DNA of 10,466 nt, taken from positions 1 to 10,466 of the forward strand of contig JASEGF010000059.1 in assembly GCA_030017935.1 (NCBI GenBank). The letters run 5' to 3'. The position numbers and the translations under genes are program-made. Source of the stretch: Bacteroidales bacterium. Lineage in GTDB: Bacteria; Bacteroidota; Bacteroidia; Bacteroidales; DTU049. Of this stretch, positions 1 through 7,396 are shown in pieces. The notes under the pieces are model-generated. The model saw nothing but the letters and a program-made list of their open reading frames with translations. It was not told the origin of the DNA and ran no database searches. Every line of letters begins with the position of its first letter. Position 1 is the stretch's first letter.

Positions 1-2
1 TG

Positions 3-161
3 CAAAACTACATTATGTGGTATGTAGCGATAGGTAAATACTTATCAGAAGGCGTAATTAGTAATATTGGAAGAATGCTTAACCTTGCATCCTCGGATAG
101 ATTTGCCTGGTATGAATATTTTAGAGTGAGTAAAATATCATATACTATTTTAAACATTTGA
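3..161 (+). CDS. C-terminal tail of an unidentified protein (5' truncated)
   Basis: An open frame enters from the left edge and ends at TGA 159-161, giving 52 residues with no stop, rich in aromatic residues (for example the stretch RFAWYEYFRVSKISYTILNI). The start lies outside the window. I do not recognise the family. The first 120 bases are somewhat richer in G+C (about 35%) than the surroundings, which fits coding sequence more than spacer. The last codons and the stop sit inside an 11-bp perfect hairpin (149-173). A shorter frame is also open on the opposite strand, so the strand is not certain, but the hairpin at the stop and the htpG promoter just downstream favour a plus-strand gene ending here. 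Confidence 0.45.
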   Translation, partial: QNYIMWYVAIGKYLSEGVISNIGRMLNLASSDRFAWYEYFRVSKISYTILNI

Positions 162-173
162 AAAATGTTTAAA
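149..173. terminator. Perfect 11-bp hairpin at the end of the upstream gene, possible terminator
   Basis: Bases 149-159 (TTTAAACATTT) pair perfectly with 163-173 (AAATGTTTAAA) around a GAA loop. The stop codon at 159-161 lies at the stem-loop junction. No clear T-tract follows on the plus strand and only one C-G pair strengthens the stem, so termination is an inference from position. It could equally be a 3'-end stabiliser. Confidence 0.4.
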
Positions 174-180
174 TGACAAC

Positions 181-210
181 TTGTCTTATTACACTAATTA
201 GGTACGTTTC
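181..210 (+). promoter_or_regulatory. Candidate Bacteroidota-type promoter of htpG
   Basis: TTG at 181-183 is followed after exactly 19 nt by TACGTTTC at 203-210, one base off the phylum's -33 TTG / -7 TAnnTTTG consensus. The expected transcription start lies around 217, leaving a leader of about 25 nt to the ATG at 242. CTTGTC occurs at 180-185 and again at 210-215, exactly 30 bp apart, touching both promoter boxes. No CIRCE heat-shock operator is visible. Confidence 0.45.
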
Positions 211-241
211 TTGTCATGCTCTTTCTTAAAAACATTTATTT

Positions 242-2134
242 ATGAAAAAAGGTTTTATTGATGTAAAAAGTGATAACATTTTCCCTATTATTAAAAAATT
301 TTTATATAGCGATACTGATATTTTTCTTCGAGAATTGGTTTCTAATGCTGTGGACGCTACTACTAAATTATCTAAACTTGTCTCTCTGAGAAAGATCGAA
401 CTTGAATTAGGTGATTTAACTATTAAAGTCGTTCATGATGCTGATAATAAAATAATTAAAGTTATTGATAGAGGTGTTGGTATGACTGCTGAAGAAGTAG
501 AAAAATATATTGTTCAAATTGCTTTTAGCGGCGCTCAGGATTTCATTCAGCAATATCTTCAAAATCAAGAATCAAAAGATAATTTTATTGGACATTTCGG
601 ATTAGGTTTCTATTCTGCTTTCATGGTAGCAGATAAGGTAGAAATATTTACTAAATCATACTTGCCTGATGCTTCTGGTGTACACTGGATTTGTGAAGGA
701 TCTACAGAATATACATTAGAAGATATTGATTTGACAGATCGAGGTACTACTGTTGTTTTGCACCTAAGTGATGATGCTCTAGAATATAATGACGAATATC
801 GAATTTTAAATATTTTGAAAAAATATTGTCGTTTTCTTCCTTATCCTATCGAATTTGGAACTGAGAAAAAAAATATAGGTTCAAAAGAAAAGCCTGAATT
901 TATTGATGTACCACGCATTATTAATGATACTGAACCTCTGTGGAAAAAGAACATTAAAGATTTGAAAGATGAGGATTATATTGATTTTTATAGAGAATTA
1001 TATCCTTATTCTGTTGATAAACCTTTATTTTGGATTCATTTAAATGTAGATTATCCATTTACTCTTAATGGCATTTTATATTTCCCTGAAATACGTAATT
1101 CTTTTGAACCTCAGAGAGATAGAATACAATTATATTGCAATCAAGTATTTGTTACTGATAATTTAGAAGATATTGTACCCGATTTTTTAATGCTTCTACA
1201 AGGAATAATCGATACACCAGATATACCGCTTAATGTTAGTCGTAGCTCTCTGCAAACCGATGCTAATGTACGCAAAATTAAAAATCATATTACCAAACGC
1301 GTAGCTGACACATTAGAAGAAATGTTTAAAAATAATAGAGCAGATTTTGAAAATAAGTGGCATGCTTTACGCGATTTTGTTAGATTCGGAATCATGACAC
1401 ATCAAGAGTTTGGTCAGAAAGCAATTAACTTCGCTCTATTCGAAGATGTTAATCATAAATTTTATACTTTAGATGAATTAAAAAATAATATTAAAGATAT
1501 TCAAACTGATAAAAATAATAAAATCGTTATTTTATACACTACTGATCCAGTATCTCAACATTCATATATTAAACCTGCCATAGACAAAGGGTACACTATT
1601 GTTATAATGGATTCCATTCTAGATAGTCATTTCATTGATTACCTTGATAATCAAAATGAAGATATTTCTTTTAAAAGAATAGATTCTGATACTTTAGACA
1701 AATTAATTGATAAAATAGATAATAAATCTGATAATGCAGATAAACAAAAAGAAGCTGAAGTGAAAAATTTATTTGAATCTCTGGTCCCAAATGATTTAAA
1801 TAATGTAAATATTGAAATTGCTATACGTAATATGCCTGATGAAGATTTACCAATTATTTTGGTACAACCTGAAATATTAAGAAGATTTAGAGAAATGGCT
1901 GCTCTAGGTGGTATGGAATATGCTCAAGGCCTTAAAAAAGAATATTCAATGATTATAAATACTGCTCATCCTGTGATTAATGAAATTGTCAATGACAATA
2001 ATATGGAAAATAAAACTAAAAAGGCAAAACATTTGATTAATCTTGCACTAATATCTCAAAATCTTTTGGATGGTGAGAAATTAACTGATTTTATAAAACA
2101 AAGCATAGACATTATATATCAGCAAAACAAGTAA
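242..2134 (+). CDS. htpG: Molecular chaperone HtpG (bacterial Hsp90)
   Basis: This is a cytoplasmic ATP-dependent chaperone that acts as a homodimer on late folding intermediates. The 630-residue product is close to the usual family length (E. coli about 624). The N-terminal GHKL ATPase domain is intact: FLRELVSNAVDA near 28-39 holds the catalytic Glu31 and Asn35, DRGVGM at 76-81 is the nucleotide-binding DxGxG motif, and GHFGLGFYSAF at 117-127 is the glycine-rich lid hinge. The middle domain has the ATP-sensing arginine in NVSRSSLQ (Arg334). The last ~130 residues form the dimerisation domain, and there is no C-terminal MEEVD, as expected in bacteria. The start at 242 fits the family's first conserved block and has no Shine-Dalgarno. 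It appears monocistronic: 150 nt of AT-rich spacer separate it from the next gene, which has its own candidate -7 box. Confidence 0.97.
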   Translation: MKKGFIDVKSDNIFPIIKKFLYSDTDIFLRELVSNAVDATTKLSKLVSLRKIELELGDLTIKVVHDADNKIIKVIDRGVGMTAEEVEKYIVQIAFSGAQDFIQQYLQNQESKDNFIGHFGLGFYSAFMVADKVEIFTKSYLPDASGVHWICEGSTEYTLEDIDLTDRGTTVVLHLSDDALEYNDEYRILNILKKYCRFLPYPIEFGTEKKNIGSKEKPEFIDVPRIINDTEPLWKKNIKDLKDEDYIDFYRELYPYSVDKPLFWIHLNVDYPFTLNGILYFPEIRNSFEPQRDRIQLYCNQVFVTDNLEDIVPDFLMLLQGIIDTPDIPLNVSRSSLQTDANVRKIKNHITKRVADTLEEMFKNNRADFENKWHALRDFVRFGIMTHQEFGQKAINFALFEDVNHKFYTLDELKNNIKDIQTDKNNKIVILYTTDPVSQHSYIKPAIDKGYTIVIMDSILDSHFIDYLDNQNEDISFKRIDSDTLDKLIDKIDNKSDNADKQKEAEVKNLFESLVPNDLNNVNIEIAIRNMPDEDLPIILVQPEILRRFREMAALGGMEYAQGLKKEYSMIINTAHPVINEIVNDNNMENKTKKAKHLINLALISQNLLDGEKLTDFIKQSIDIIYQQNK

Positions 2135-2256
2135 TTTTAATATTGGATTAATGCAATTAAAATAAAAATTTTGCAGAAACTATTTTTATATAATTGTAAA
2201 AGTTGAATTAATAGCTAAATTTATATTATCTTATTAATTATTCATAAAATTTTCAA

Positions 2257-2264
2257 TATTTTTG
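2257..2264 (+). promoter_or_regulatory. Candidate -7 box upstream of the FkbM methyltransferase gene
   Basis: TATTTTTG matches the Bacteroidota TAnnTTTG -7 consensus exactly and ends 20 nt before the ATG at 2285. No TTG lies at the proper distance upstream, so only half of the promoter is recognisable, and in DNA this AT-rich a chance match is possible. Confidence 0.35.
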
Positions 2265-2284
2265 TAACTATTTTACCCAAATTT

Positions 2285-3025
2285 ATGGTAAAGAGTTTTA
2301 TTAAAAAATTATACCTATTAATTCCATTTAAAAAACAAATATATATTATTTTAAAACCATTTCATTTACCATATTCAATAACCAAACATTTGCATTTTAA
2401 AGGTAATTTTAGAGTTAAAATAGACAAAAATCATTCTTTTAAAATGAGACATTATGGCTATCAATTAGAAAATGAATTATTCTGGTATGGCAAAAATGGA
2501 TGGGAACCTAATAGCCTTAATGTATGGATTAAACTGTGTAAAAATAGCAATGTGATTTTAGATATCGGTGCTAATACTGGAATATATTCTTTAATTGCCC
2601 AATCTATAAATAATACTGCCAAGATTTATTCTTTTGAACCTGTAGAGCGTGTTTATGAAAAATTAATATATAATATTAAAATAAATTCATATAATATAAA
2701 TGCATTTAATATAGCAATTTCAGATAAAACAGAATTTGTTAGAATATATGATCCAAAAACTGAGCATGAATACGCTGCAACTTTATTAAATGATAACTCA
2801 AACTTTTCAAATTCTTATTTTGTAAAAGCTATGTCATTAGATGATTTTATTGAGCAAAATCATATCCATAAAATCGATTTAATTAAAATAGATGTGGAAG
2901 CTTACGAAGATAAAGTATTATATGGATATAAAAAATATTTCAAAACACATAAACCTATAATTTTACTAGAAATTTTATATGATAAAATAGGAGAAAATGT
3001 ACAAAATTTTATTGTAATGTCTTAA
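2285..3025 (+). CDS. FkbM-family SAM-dependent methyltransferase, frameshifted near its C-terminus
   Basis: This is a predicted S-adenosylmethionine-dependent O-methyltransferase of the FkbM family; members usually methylate sugars, polysaccharides or secondary metabolites. The substrate cannot be told. The Rossmann SAM-binding motif VILDIGANTG is at residues 90-99, followed by the acidic motif II SFEPV at 116-120 and the family hallmark KIDLIKIDVEAYE at 196-208. The first ~60 residues are a basic, aromatic N-terminal lead typical of glycan-modifying members. The frame stops after 246 residues with the uncharacteristic tail VMS, but a good family-like C-terminus continues in another frame to 3132. 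A single base missing from the T-run at 3007-3010 would explain this; restoring it gives about 282 residues. The catalytic core is upstream of the break, so the protein may still be active. Glycan-synthesis genes are not visible nearby. Confidence 0.88.
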   Translation: MVKSFIKKLYLLIPFKKQIYIILKPFHLPYSITKHLHFKGNFRVKIDKNHSFKMRHYGYQLENELFWYGKNGWEPNSLNVWIKLCKNSNVILDIGANTGIYSLIAQSINNTAKIYSFEPVERVYEKLIYNIKINSYNINAFNIAISDKTEFVRIYDPKTEHEYAATLLNDNSNFSNSYFVKAMSLDDFIEQNHIHKIDLIKIDVEAYEDKVLYGYKKYFKTHKPIILLEILYDKIGENVQNFIVMS

Positions 3026-3132
3026 TAAAATATGATTATTATTTTATTGATGAAGAAAAAGGTTTATTAAAAGTTGAAAATATTACAAGAAGGAGTGACA
3101 AATATTTCAATTATTTATTAATTCCTTGTTAG
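3010..3132 (+). pseudogene. Out-of-frame C-terminal tail of the FkbM methyltransferase
   Basis: Forty codons from 3010 to the TAG at 3130-3132 read, in the -1 frame relative to the gene above, as a coherent tail including YDYYFIDEEKGLLKVENI and a final YLLIPC. This resembles the end of FkbM proteins, where a tyrosine- and phenylalanine-rich strand precedes an NYLLIP-like ending. It has no start codon or promoter of its own and overlaps the in-frame stop at 3023-3025. It is best read as the detached end of the same gene, split by a one-base loss in a T-run, by a sequencing error, or less likely by programmed slippage. Confidence 0.75.
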
Positions 3133-3386
3133 ATGATTAGCTGAATATATCATATATTATATTTTATAATAGTTTAAATTGAGTAATGATATAAAACAAC
3201 TAAAATTTTATTATATTTACTTGATTTAATAAGTATTTTATGGGAATATTATTAATTTTTAAATTTTTTAAATTTTTTGTAGAATTATCAAATATAATAA
3301 TATATTAATGAAAATAAATTTTAATTTAAATATCATTAACTAATTTAAACAAAAATATTATTCTTCACTTTATTCTTTCCACCTCT

Positions 3387-3983
3387 TTACCCCCTCACAT
3401 TAAACCCTAACCCCTCAAACTCTTCTTTAACTTCCTCTTTTAAACTTTGCCTTATTTTGACTTCAATTTCTTGTCCAGAGTTATCCGAAGCTTTTACTTC
3501 ATATTCAATATTGTATTTCTTTTGTAAATTATAAAACAATTGCTGCTTGTCGTATGGTATAAACACGAGTAATTGATCAAATATATATTTTGTAATAATT
3601 TCATTGTTTTCTATTGCCAATTGTGTAGCTGTTTTATAAGCATTTATTAGCCCCGGTATGCCAAGTTTTGTACCTCCATAATATCTTATTACTACTGCCA
3701 GTGTATTAGTGATTTCATATGAAAGTAATGTGTTTAATATGGGTTTCCCGGCTGATCCTACTGGCTCTCCAGCATCAGTATCAAATTGCACCTCTTTATT
3801 AATTCCAAGTATATATGCATAGCAGTGATGTGTAGCGTCGTAGTATTCTTTTTTTATTTCTTGTAAGTGTTTTTTTACTACTTCAATATTCTCTATTGGC
3901 AATATTATACCTATGAATTTACTACTCCTGTCTTTGTAGATACTTTCGCTTTTATATTTTATAGTTTTATATTCATCTAACAT
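3387..3983 (-). CDS. IMPACT/YigZ family protein (UPF0029)
   Basis: This 198-residue cytoplasmic protein belongs to the YigZ/IMPACT family, which is linked to translation regulation in eukaryotes (IMPACT binds GCN1); the bacterial role is poorly defined. The N-terminal UPF0029 domain shows all its signatures: ATHHCYAYILG at 50-60, the loop FDTDAGEPVGSAGKPI at 67-82, and VVIRYYGGTKLGIPGL at 97-112. The C-terminal part (about 135-195) fits the ferredoxin-like DUF1949 domain. Length is normal for the family (about 200). The ATG at 3983-3981 lies 7 nt after the stop of the upstream transporter gene, so the two are probably one transcript; no function linking them is evident. Confidence 0.93.
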   Translation of the reverse strand: MLDEYKTIKYKSESIYKDRSSKFIGIILPIENIEVVKKHLQEIKKEYYDATHHCYAYILGINKEVQFDTDAGEPVGSAGKPILNTLLSYEITNTLAVVIRYYGGTKLGIPGLINAYKTATQLAIENNEIITKYIFDQLLVFIPYDKQQLFYNLQKKYNIEYEVKASDNSGQEIEVKIRQSLKEEVKEEFEGLGFNVRG

Positions 3984-3990
3984 AAAATTA

Positions 3991-4851
3991 TTATATGCTT
4001 AATAAAACAATTGATAGTATTGCTATTATGCTTCCTACTATTTTATTTTTATCAAATTTTTCTTTAAATAATATTCTGCCTAATAATACACTCAATAACA
4101 CAAAACAAATATTGAATAATGGGATAAATATTGATATTGGTAAAAGTCTAATAGTCCTTAAAAAGAAAAATGTAGAATACCAGTTTAATATGCCCAATTC
4201 TATTCCAGCTATGCTTGTTTTTAAGTATTGATTTTTATCTATTGATGGTTTTTGTATTAATACAAAAATAATAGCTATTACAAATGATATAGCAAATGCA
4301 TTTGTCAAATACATATATACATTACTGATATCTCCTAATAGATAATATGTATCTGCTATTTTGAATATACTATCATTACTACCAGTAAATAAAAATAGTA
4401 ATATAGGGAATATTAAATATTTGATTTTATTAGTTTTAGTATGTTTATTATTCTCATATAATAATAAATATAAAGCTGGAAATATCATTATAATTCCTAT
4501 TATACGATGTGCCAATATTTTATCTCCTAATAAAACAAACCCTACTATTATTGGGATTAACATAGACATTTTGCCACTAAGTGCAGTTATACTTATTCCA
4601 AAATATTTGATAGATAGTGCGTAAATAAAAAATGATACAGATAATATTATTCCGCTAATTGTTGATAAATAAATCCAATCTGCTGATAGTAAATTTTGAA
4701 AATTATAAGGCTGATATAAATATCCTAATGCAAATGCCACTATATAATTAATGACTATAGCATGCGGAGTAGATACATTTAATCTCTCAAATATTTTGAA
4801 GCTTACTAAAATCGCTAGACTAGTAACTAGTGCTAAAATGAAAAGTAACAT
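3991..4851 (-). CDS. EamA/DMT-superfamily membrane transporter
   Basis: A hydrophobic inner-membrane protein of 286 residues with about ten predicted membrane segments, arranged as two EamA-like five-helix halves (about 1-125 and 140-286). The short loops holding charged residues, GDKILAHRIIG in the first half and FKEKFDKNKIVGS in the second, sit before the last helix of each half as in drug/metabolite transporters. Members export or import amino acids, nucleotide sugars or other small metabolites; the substrate cannot be predicted. The frame is open upstream to a TTG at 4863, but the ATG at 4851-4849 is preferred: it starts directly with the first membrane helix (MLLFILALV), and the TTG lies within a promoter-like box. 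It leads the pair with the yigZ-like gene 7 nt downstream and is divergent from gldF. Confidence 0.85.
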   Translation of the reverse strand: MLLFILALVTSLAILVSFKIFERLNVSTPHAIVINYIVAFALGYLYQPYNFQNLLSADWIYLSTISGIILSVSFFIYALSIKYFGISITALSGKMSMLIPIIVGFVLLGDKILAHRIIGIIMIFPALYLLLYENNKHTKTNKIKYLIFPILLFLFTGSNDSIFKIADTYYLLGDISNVYMYLTNAFAISFVIAIIFVLIQKPSIDKNQYLKTSIAGIELGILNWYSTFFFLRTIRLLPISIFIPLFNICFVLLSVLLGRILFKEKFDKNKIVGSIIAILSIVLLSI

Positions 4852-4860
4852 TTTTTTAAG

Positions 4861-4868
4861 CAAAATTA
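4861..4868 (-). promoter_or_regulatory. Possible -7 box for the EamA transporter gene
   Basis: Read on the minus strand, 4868-4861 is TAATTTTG, an exact TAnnTTTG match. It lies only 9 nt before the preferred ATG at 4851, so a transcript from it would have almost no leader. No -33 TTG is visible at 17-23 nt. This is a weak call. Confidence 0.25.
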
Positions 4869-4874
4869 AAAAAA

Positions 4875-4904
4875 TTGTCTTTATTGCATTATTTACTAAT
4901 TTTG
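4875..4904 (+). promoter_or_regulatory. Bacteroidota-type promoter of gldF-gldG
   Basis: TTG at 4875-4877, a 19-nt spacer, and TAATTTTG at 4897-4904 form a full match to the phylum's -33/-7 promoter. The expected start of transcription is near 4911, about 16 nt before the gldF ATG at 4927. The -7 box also lies in a small palindrome, TAATTT-TGC-AAATTA (by pairing 4897-4902 with 4906-4911, allowing the 3-nt centre), which may or may not be an operator. This is the best promoter in the window. Confidence 0.65.
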
Positions 4905-4926
4905 CAAATTAAAATTAATAATATTT

Positions 4927-5658
4927 ATGTGGGCTTTATATAAAAAAGAATTGTTCGATTTTTTCTCTTCTTTAGTTGGTTATATTGTTATTTGCATCTT
5001 TTTGCTAGCTACAGGGTTAGTATTATGGTTATTTCCAAATGAATTTAGTATTACTCTAGGAGGTTATGCAGTACTAGATGGACTTTTTGTGTTGGCACCT
5101 TTTGTTTTTTTATTTCTTTTACCAGCCATTACTATGAGAATGTTTGCAGAGGAATATAATACTGGTACTATTGAGTTATTATTTACATTTCCTATTTCTC
5201 GGTGGCAAATAATTTTTAGTAAATTTTTAGCAGGATTAACAATTTTTATTTTAAGTCTTTTACCTACACTTATTTATTTCTATAGTGTTTATCAATTAGC
5301 TTTGCCTGTTGGCAATGTAGATATAGGTGGTATAGCGGGCTCATATATTGGTCTTATACTGCTGGGTATGACTTTCTTATCCTTAGGTATATTTAGTTCT
5401 TCTATTGCCAATAATCAACTAATAGCTTTTTTGATTGCTTTTGTACTTTCTTTATTCTTTTATATAGGCTTTGAATATATCAGTCGTTTGCCTATTTTTG
5501 ATTCTATTAGTTTATTTATTAAAAGTTTAGGTATTAATGATCATTATATTTCTCTCAGTAGAGGTGTCATAGATAGCAGAGATGTTATTTATTTACTTAG
5601 CTTAACATTTGGTTTTTTATATTTAACAAAATATAAATTAGATCATAGAAGTAGATAA
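4927..5658 (+). CDS. gldF: Gliding motility-associated ABC transporter permease GldF
   Basis: This is an inner-membrane permease of the ABC-2 type, forming with the ATPase GldA and GldG an ABC transporter needed for gliding in Flavobacterium and kept in many non-gliding Bacteroidota. The 243-residue length is right for GldF. About six membrane segments are visible: residues ~13-36, ~47-68, ~98-124, ~138-160, ~165-184 and near 220-235. The diagnostic cytoplasmic stretch LPAITMRMFAEEYNTGTIEL (about 65-84), followed by LFTFPISRWQIIFSKF, is the coupling region of this family. The start matches the family's MWALYKKE opening. gldG follows 36 nt downstream in the same orientation, so they are surely cotranscribed. 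No gldA is present here; it is often encoded elsewhere. Confidence 0.93.
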   Translation: MWALYKKELFDFFSSLVGYIVICIFLLATGLVLWLFPNEFSITLGGYAVLDGLFVLAPFVFLFLLPAITMRMFAEEYNTGTIELLFTFPISRWQIIFSKFLAGLTIFILSLLPTLIYFYSVYQLALPVGNVDIGGIAGSYIGLILLGMTFLSLGIFSSSIANNQLIAFLIAFVLSLFFYIGFEYISRLPIFDSISLFIKSLGINDHYISLSRGVIDSRDVIYLLSLTFGFLYLTKYKLDHRSR

Positions 5659-5694
5659 TAATGTGTTAATTAAAAATAAAAAAGATATCTTGTG

Positions 5695-7392
5695 ATGAAA
5701 AACAAAAAAAATATTTTCAAAAATAATAAATGGAATATAGTTATTGTAATATTAGGTTTAATAGCCATTAATATCATAGCTAGTTTTTTATATTTCAGAA
5801 TAGATCTAACTAGTGAAAAAAGATATTCTCTCTCTCCTGCTACTAAAAATATTCTAAAAAATCTCGATGATTATGTATATTTTCAGGTTTTTTTAGATGG
5901 CAATCTTTCCCCTTCATATAAAAGATTACAAAAAACCATAATAGAAACTCTTGATGAGTTCAAAGCATACAACAAAAGGTTGATTAAATATGACCTGATA
6001 GATCCTGCAAAAGGCAAAGATGAAGCTACATTACGTGATTATCTCGAAGAGTTAGAATATAGAGGATTAGTACCTTCTATTGATTATGAAATTAGCGAAA
6101 CTGGCACAAGTGAAAATGTAGTATGGCCATGTGCTATTGTTACTTATAAGGGCAGAGAGCTACCTATTAATTTTATTTATTCAAATATTCCTGGTTCTAA
6201 AGAGCTTTTAATAAATGATGCTATAGAAAATACAGAATACAAGCTGATAGATGGTATACATCGCATTACATTACAAAAAAAAGCTAAGGTAGCTTTCATA
6301 AAAGGTCATGGAGAATTAGATGCTTTAGAAATTAATGATTTAGCATTAGCTTTACAAGATTATTATATTGTGAACCAAATAACGATAAATCATCAACTAA
6401 AAGCATTAGACGAGTTCAAAGCTATCATCATTGCTGCTCCAGATAGCACTTTTGATGAGATGGATAAATTTATTATTGATCAATATATAATGAAAGGTGG
6501 CAGAGTACTTTGGCTATTAGATGGTGCTCTAGCAGATATGGATAGTCTACAATCTAAACCAGATATTTTAGCTATTCCTAATGATATTAATCTGGATGAT
6601 ATGCTATTTAATTATGGTGCAAGAGTAAATAAAGACTTGGTTATGGATTACCATAGTGCTCAGATACCTGTCAAAACTGGACAAGTAGGTAATCAACCAC
6701 AATTCTCATTATTTAATTGGTATTTCTTCCCCACAGTTGCTAATATCAAAGGACATGCAATAGTTAGAAATATTAATGATATCAAATTTGAATTCGCAAG
6801 TAGTATAGATACTATTGCCAAACCTGGTATTCGTAAAACTATTCTTTTGTCTTCTGGCTCTTATTCTCGCCTTTTAAATACACCATCTATTATATCACTT
6901 AATTTTTTACGTATTAAAGCAGATAGATCATTTTTTAATAGAAGTAATATCCCAATGGCAGTATTATTAGAGGGAAGCTTCACTAGTTTATATAAAGATA
7001 GAATTCCAGATACGATAGCTAAAGATCCTGATATTAGTTTCACTGAAATTAGCAAACCTAATAGGATGATTATTGTTGGTGATGGTGATGTTGCCAAAAA
7101 TCAAGTTGCTTTTCGTCAGGGCAAATACGTACCTTATCCACTTGGTTATGACAGATATACCGGTATAATGTATGGTAATCGTGAATTTCTATTAAATTGT
7201 GTAAATTATTTATTGGATGAAGCAGATATTATATCTATAAGAAACCGAGACATTAATATTAGATTATTAGATAAAAGAAAAGTAGAAATTAACTTGGCAG
7301 TTATTAGAACTATAAATATAGTTTTGCCTATTTTATTAGTATGTGTGGCTGGGGTGATAATTTATTTTTTCAGAAAACGTAGTTACAAATAA
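5695..7392 (+). CDS. gldG: Gliding motility-associated ABC transporter substrate-binding protein GldG
   Basis: This is the partner of GldF, a 565-residue membrane-anchored protein with a large periplasmic portion, of unknown substrate. One N-terminal helix (about 14-34) and one C-terminal helix (about 539-558, followed by basic FRKRSYK) anchor it. Family landmarks are RIDLTSEKRYSLSP at 35-48, FIKGHGELDALEINDLALAL at about 201-220, VLLEGSFTSLYKDRI, and GDGDVAKNQ (about 462-470) followed by PLGYDRYTGIMYGNREFLLN. These leave little doubt about GldG. A GTG at 5692 directly precedes the ATG at 5695; the ATG is chosen as the more likely start, and the difference is one residue. The gene ends only 4 bases before the inverted-repeat element that separates it from the convergent lpxH. 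Confidence 0.94.
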   Translation: MKNKKNIFKNNKWNIVIVILGLIAINIIASFLYFRIDLTSEKRYSLSPATKNILKNLDDYVYFQVFLDGNLSPSYKRLQKTIIETLDEFKAYNKRLIKYDLIDPAKGKDEATLRDYLEELEYRGLVPSIDYEISETGTSENVVWPCAIVTYKGRELPINFIYSNIPGSKELLINDAIENTEYKLIDGIHRITLQKKAKVAFIKGHGELDALEINDLALALQDYYIVNQITINHQLKALDEFKAIIIAAPDSTFDEMDKFIIDQYIMKGGRVLWLLDGALADMDSLQSKPDILAIPNDINLDDMLFNYGARVNKDLVMDYHSAQIPVKTGQVGNQPQFSLFNWYFFPTVANIKGHAIVRNINDIKFEFASSIDTIAKPGIRKTILLSSGSYSRLLNTPSIISLNFLRIKADRSFFNRSNIPMAVLLEGSFTSLYKDRIPDTIAKDPDISFTEISKPNRMIIVGDGDVAKNQVAFRQGKYVPYPLGYDRYTGIMYGNREFLLNCVNYLLDEADIISIRNRDINIRLLDKRKVEINLAVIRTINIVLPILLVCVAGVIIYFFRKRSYK

Positions 7393-7396
7393 TAAA

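Noticed and set aside
21..161. Minus-strand small open frame of about 50 codons at the left edge
   Set aside because: The plus-strand frame is open across the same stretch, ends at a hairpin and runs into the window edge as a truncated gene would; the minus frame has no recognisable product.
2134..2172. Weak hairpin after htpG (ATTTTAAT at 2134-2141 with ATTAAAAT at 2156-2163, then TTTT)
   Set aside because: The stem is purely A/T with a 14-nt loop, easily expected by chance here; too weak to call a terminator.
3254..3279. Tandem AAATTTTTT units in the spacer after the methyltransferase
   Set aside because: Two exact 9-bp units and a partial one of A/T only; low-complexity drift. The rest of the spacer 3133-3386 holds no gene or clear signal.
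3995..4624. Two plus-strand open frames (3995-4231 and 4361-4624) opposite the EamA transporter
   Set aside because: They are antisense reading frames of a convincing membrane protein gene, with Asn/Ile-rich composition and no family resemblance.
6861..7097. Minus-strand open frame of 78 codons inside gldG
   Set aside because: Antisense to a well-conserved part of GldG, with no promoter or recognisable domain.
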